Origin: Euryarchaeota archaeon UBA550
Lineage (GTDB): Archaea; Thermoplasmatota; Poseidoniia; Poseidoniales; Poseidoniaceae
DNA length: 6,048 nucleotides
Direction: 5' to 3'
Assembly: GCA_002506705.1 (NCBI GenBank)
Contig: DAYA01000074.1
Coordinates: forward strand, 1,201 to 7,248
A model generated the notes under the pieces. The model ran no database searches. It saw only the letters and a list, made by a program, of their open reading frames with translations, and was not told the DNA's origin. Shown here one piece after another: positions 4,502 to 6,048 of this stretch; position 1 is the stretch's first letter, and each line of letters begins with the position of its first letter. Position numbers and translations under genes: made by a program.

Positions 4502-5941
4502 TCACTCAATCCTCACATCTATAGAGTCTGAAGACCAGCGACCATCCCTGTCTTTAATCCTGAGTTCGAGTCGATGATTACCTCGATTCAACTTCACACG
4601 AACCGCAGGCGTGTTTGCGATTTCTTTTCCTGTATCATCAACCCAAGACCATGTTTCTATTCGTTCTTGTGGGTCTTCCGTATTTCTGCCATCAAGTGTG
4701 ACAATAGCAGTTCCATCTTCGTCGGCTTTGAGGGACTGGTCGCCACCAGCGTCTGGCTTTGGAGCAATAATTTCCTCCGCATCAAGAGATAATGCAAGCA
4801 TCAAATCTTCTTCTTCTGAGAATATCTCTTTAACTTCTATTTCATCATTTAATGCATCTAACAAGTTGCCTGCATCACTCAGTTGGCCGGGTTCAATTCC
4901 AGCCAATTCCTCGATAGATTCCGTATTTCCATAGAGTTCGTCTGCGTCGATTTCGATCGCAGGTGCCTCTCCCCAATCATCAATTGCAGTGGATTCCTCA
5001 ACAAGTGATGTTGGTTCAGATGTTGAATCGATTAGAACTACCGGTTCTGCATCGGTGTAATCGTTTTGGTCACTTCCAGCGATTAATACAGCTGTACCAT
5101 CACCGTTAGAGGATAAATGTTCAACCATTCCTTGTGTTTCAACAGACCAAATAATTCCATCTGGTTTCACCATGTGGAGGTGAAACCAAGACCCAACAAG
5201 TGCATTTTCGCCCATGTCGATAATTGTGTGTGCGGGGTGGCTTAACTCTGCAACAACAACTTCGTTATGCATTATACCACCCATATCTAACCCCATCCAT
5301 GGACCTTCAATTGCAATTACTCTTCGCTTGACGTCAAACCGATTCTCCAACTGTCCTTCTCTCCAATATTCAACTTCCAGAGCTTCTTCATCCCCTGGAA
5401 CCAATCCGTGACCTTCCCTTGCAACAACTAGGAGGTTGCCATTCCAACCAATTGCTGTGATTCTCTCTCCAACATCTCCTCGCATTGGCCTTTCCCAGAG
5501 TTTAATGCCATCTTGTGAGTAGGTGCTAACATTGCCAGATTCGGTTGCTATTGCAATTCTATGTCCGACCTTTGCAAAAAGAACTGATGTCTCGTTAATT
5601 GTATTCTGTTCTCCTTTTGAATCCACAATATGAGCTCGACCTAAGCCATCGATACAAACAGCGTAGTCGCCTTTGCCCGATATTGATTCAACCCCTGTTT
5701 CATGTGTTGATGATGATATTTCCTTCCCATCCCTGAATATTTGGAGGGATTCTGTCGTTCCAACCAATAAATCACCGTATGGGAACTCATACATACAATT
5801 AATTTGAGAAATTGAGATTTCATCATCGCCTATGACTAGCCTGCCGTCCACCTGCCCGTATGCAAGGTTAATTCCGCTAGAAACGCAGGTGATTCTAGCT
5901 GTCGCTGGAAACTTACTCAAAACCGGTACAGTTAGCGCCAT
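4502..5941 (-). CDS. Beta-propeller protein with acidic linker and PKD/Ig-like C-terminal domain
   Basis: The product has 479 residues. Residues about 12-310 read as a WD40/PQQ-like propeller of perhaps six or seven degenerate blades: recurring short beta strands with turns such as DGLGRAHIVDSKG (98-110), SGNVSTYSQDGIKLWE (135-150), DGIIWSVE (261-268) and SSNGDGTAVLIAG (277-289). Residues 311-395 form a very acidic linker with 26 Asp/Glu, only two Lys and no Arg. Residues 396-479 look like a PKD or related Ig-like domain: PDAGGDQ, TLDGRNTEDP, WSWVD, then HRLELRIKDRDGRWSSD. No signal peptide or membrane helix is present, and an in-frame TAA at 5945-5947 lies one codon before the ATG, so no N-terminal export signal is encoded. 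No SD is visible. The hydrolase gene follows with one base between stop and ATG, so the two are probably coexpressed. I do not recognise a named family. A scaffold or sensor role is plausible, but only inference. Confidence 0.85.
   Translation of the reverse strand: MALTVPVLSKFPATARITCVSSGINLAYGQVDGRLVIGDDEISISQINCMYEFPYGDLLVGTTESLQIFRDGKEISSSTHETGVESISGKGDYAVCIDGLGRAHIVDSKGEQNTINETSVLFAKVGHRIAIATESGNVSTYSQDGIKLWERPMRGDVGERITAIGWNGNLLVVAREGHGLVPGDEEALEVEYWREGQLENRFDVKRRVIAIEGPWMGLDMGGIMHNEVVVAELSHPAHTIIDMGENALVGSWFHLHMVKPDGIIWSVETQGMVEHLSSNGDGTAVLIAGSDQNDYTDAEPVVLIDSTSEPTSLVEESTAIDDWGEAPAIEIDADELYGNTESIEELAGIEPGQLSDAGNLLDALNDEIEVKEIFSEEEDLMLALSLDAEEIIAPKPDAGGDQSLKADEDGTAIVTLDGRNTEDPQERIETWSWVDDTGKEIANTPAVRVKLNRGNHRLELRIKDRDGRWSSDSIDVRIE
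5162..5188. repeat. Perfect 10-bp inverted repeat inside the propeller gene
   Basis: TGGTTTCACC (5162-5171) and GGTGAAACCA (5179-5188) are exact reverse complements separated by the seven-base loop ATGTGGA. The repeat lies wholly within the propeller coding sequence on the minus strand (residues about 251-259, Trp-Phe-His-Leu-His-Met-Val-Lys-Pro). A stem this long would form a stable mRNA hairpin. On the plus strand the loop and right arm contain GGAGGTGA, an SD-like string, but no start codon follows at a useful distance. Function is unknown. Confidence 0.6.
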
Positions 5942-5964
5942 GAATTAGCCAGTTAAGCCATCAT

Positions 5965-6048
5965 TCAAGATACCCATGTATCCAAGTTCGGCATGCAGAA
6001 GAAATTAATCGGGTCACGGATATGTTTTGAGAGATTTTCTTTCTCTAA
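5965..6048 (-). CDS. Possible C-terminal end of an upstream gene
   Basis: Reading the minus strand from the window edge, one frame stays open for 27 codons before TGA at 5967-5965, while the other two minus frames stop early. The visible end reads RDPINFFCMPNLDTWVS, with plausible codon use and amino acid composition. If real, it is the tail of a gene that ends 23 bases before the propeller ATG at 5941, making the propeller gene an internal operon member. That would also explain why I see no clear promoter or SD between them. So short an open frame could arise by chance, and I recognise no family in it. Confidence 0.3.
   Translation of the reverse strand, partial: LEKENLSKHIRDPINFFCMPNLDTWVS

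Noticed and set aside
4611..4934. Plus-strand open frame of 107 codons rich in Ser and Pro.
   Set aside because: Antisense to the acidic linker and PKD-like domain; Ser-rich composition is the expected mirror of Asp/Glu codons.
5993..6048. Plus-strand start MQKKLIGSR... running off the right edge.
   Set aside because: Only 18 codons visible, no SD, and it conflicts with a longer open minus-strand frame.

Overview
The window looks like chromosomal DNA from an archaeon. The tyrosyl-tRNA synthetase is of the archaeal/eukaryotic type, several start codons sit just behind GAGGTGA-like Shine-Dalgarno (SD) sequences, and gene spacing is tight. A planktonic Thermoplasmatota lineage such as Marine Group II (Poseidoniales) would fit the mixture of an archaeal core gene, an ETF pair and beta-propeller proteins. 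That placement is inference from gene style; no marker gene here proves it. I see no rRNA, tRNA, CRISPR array, transposase or integrase.

Left edge (1-361): the first 271 bases hold, on the minus strand, the start of a secreted protein with a clear signal peptide and a propeller-like sequence. It runs off the window. A 90-base gap separates it from a divergent plus-strand block.

Plus-strand block (362-3777): a 174-residue archaeal protein of unknown function, then tyrosyl-tRNA synthetase (tyrS), then the beta and alpha subunits of electron transfer flavoprotein (etfB, etfA). Gaps are 48, 67 and 10 bases. The tyrS-etfB gap contains a T6 tract (possible archaeal terminator) and a perfect 7-bp hairpin that abuts the etfB ribosome binding site. 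EtfB and EtfA should form a heterodimeric flavoprotein passing electrons from dehydrogenases to the quinone/respiratory side. No dehydrogenase or ETF:quinone oxidoreductase lies in the window, so its partners are not visible.

Minus-strand block (6048-3778): possibly the last 27 codons of an unknown gene at the right edge, then a 479-residue protein with a beta-propeller, a very acidic linker and a C-terminal PKD/Ig-like domain but no signal peptide. A glyoxalase-II-like metallo-beta-lactamase-fold hydrolase follows, starting one base after the propeller gene's stop codon. The hydrolase gene ends exactly where etfA ends, with the two stop codons back to back.

Most of the window is ordinary housekeeping sequence. 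The observations most worth a second look are the propeller-linker-PKD protein (including a ubiquitin-interacting-motif-like stretch and a perfect 10-bp hairpin inside its gene), the plant-like motif set of the tyrosyl-tRNA synthetase, the etfB leader hairpin, and an orphan SD sequence ahead of tyrS. I did not find a clear new defence or mobile system.
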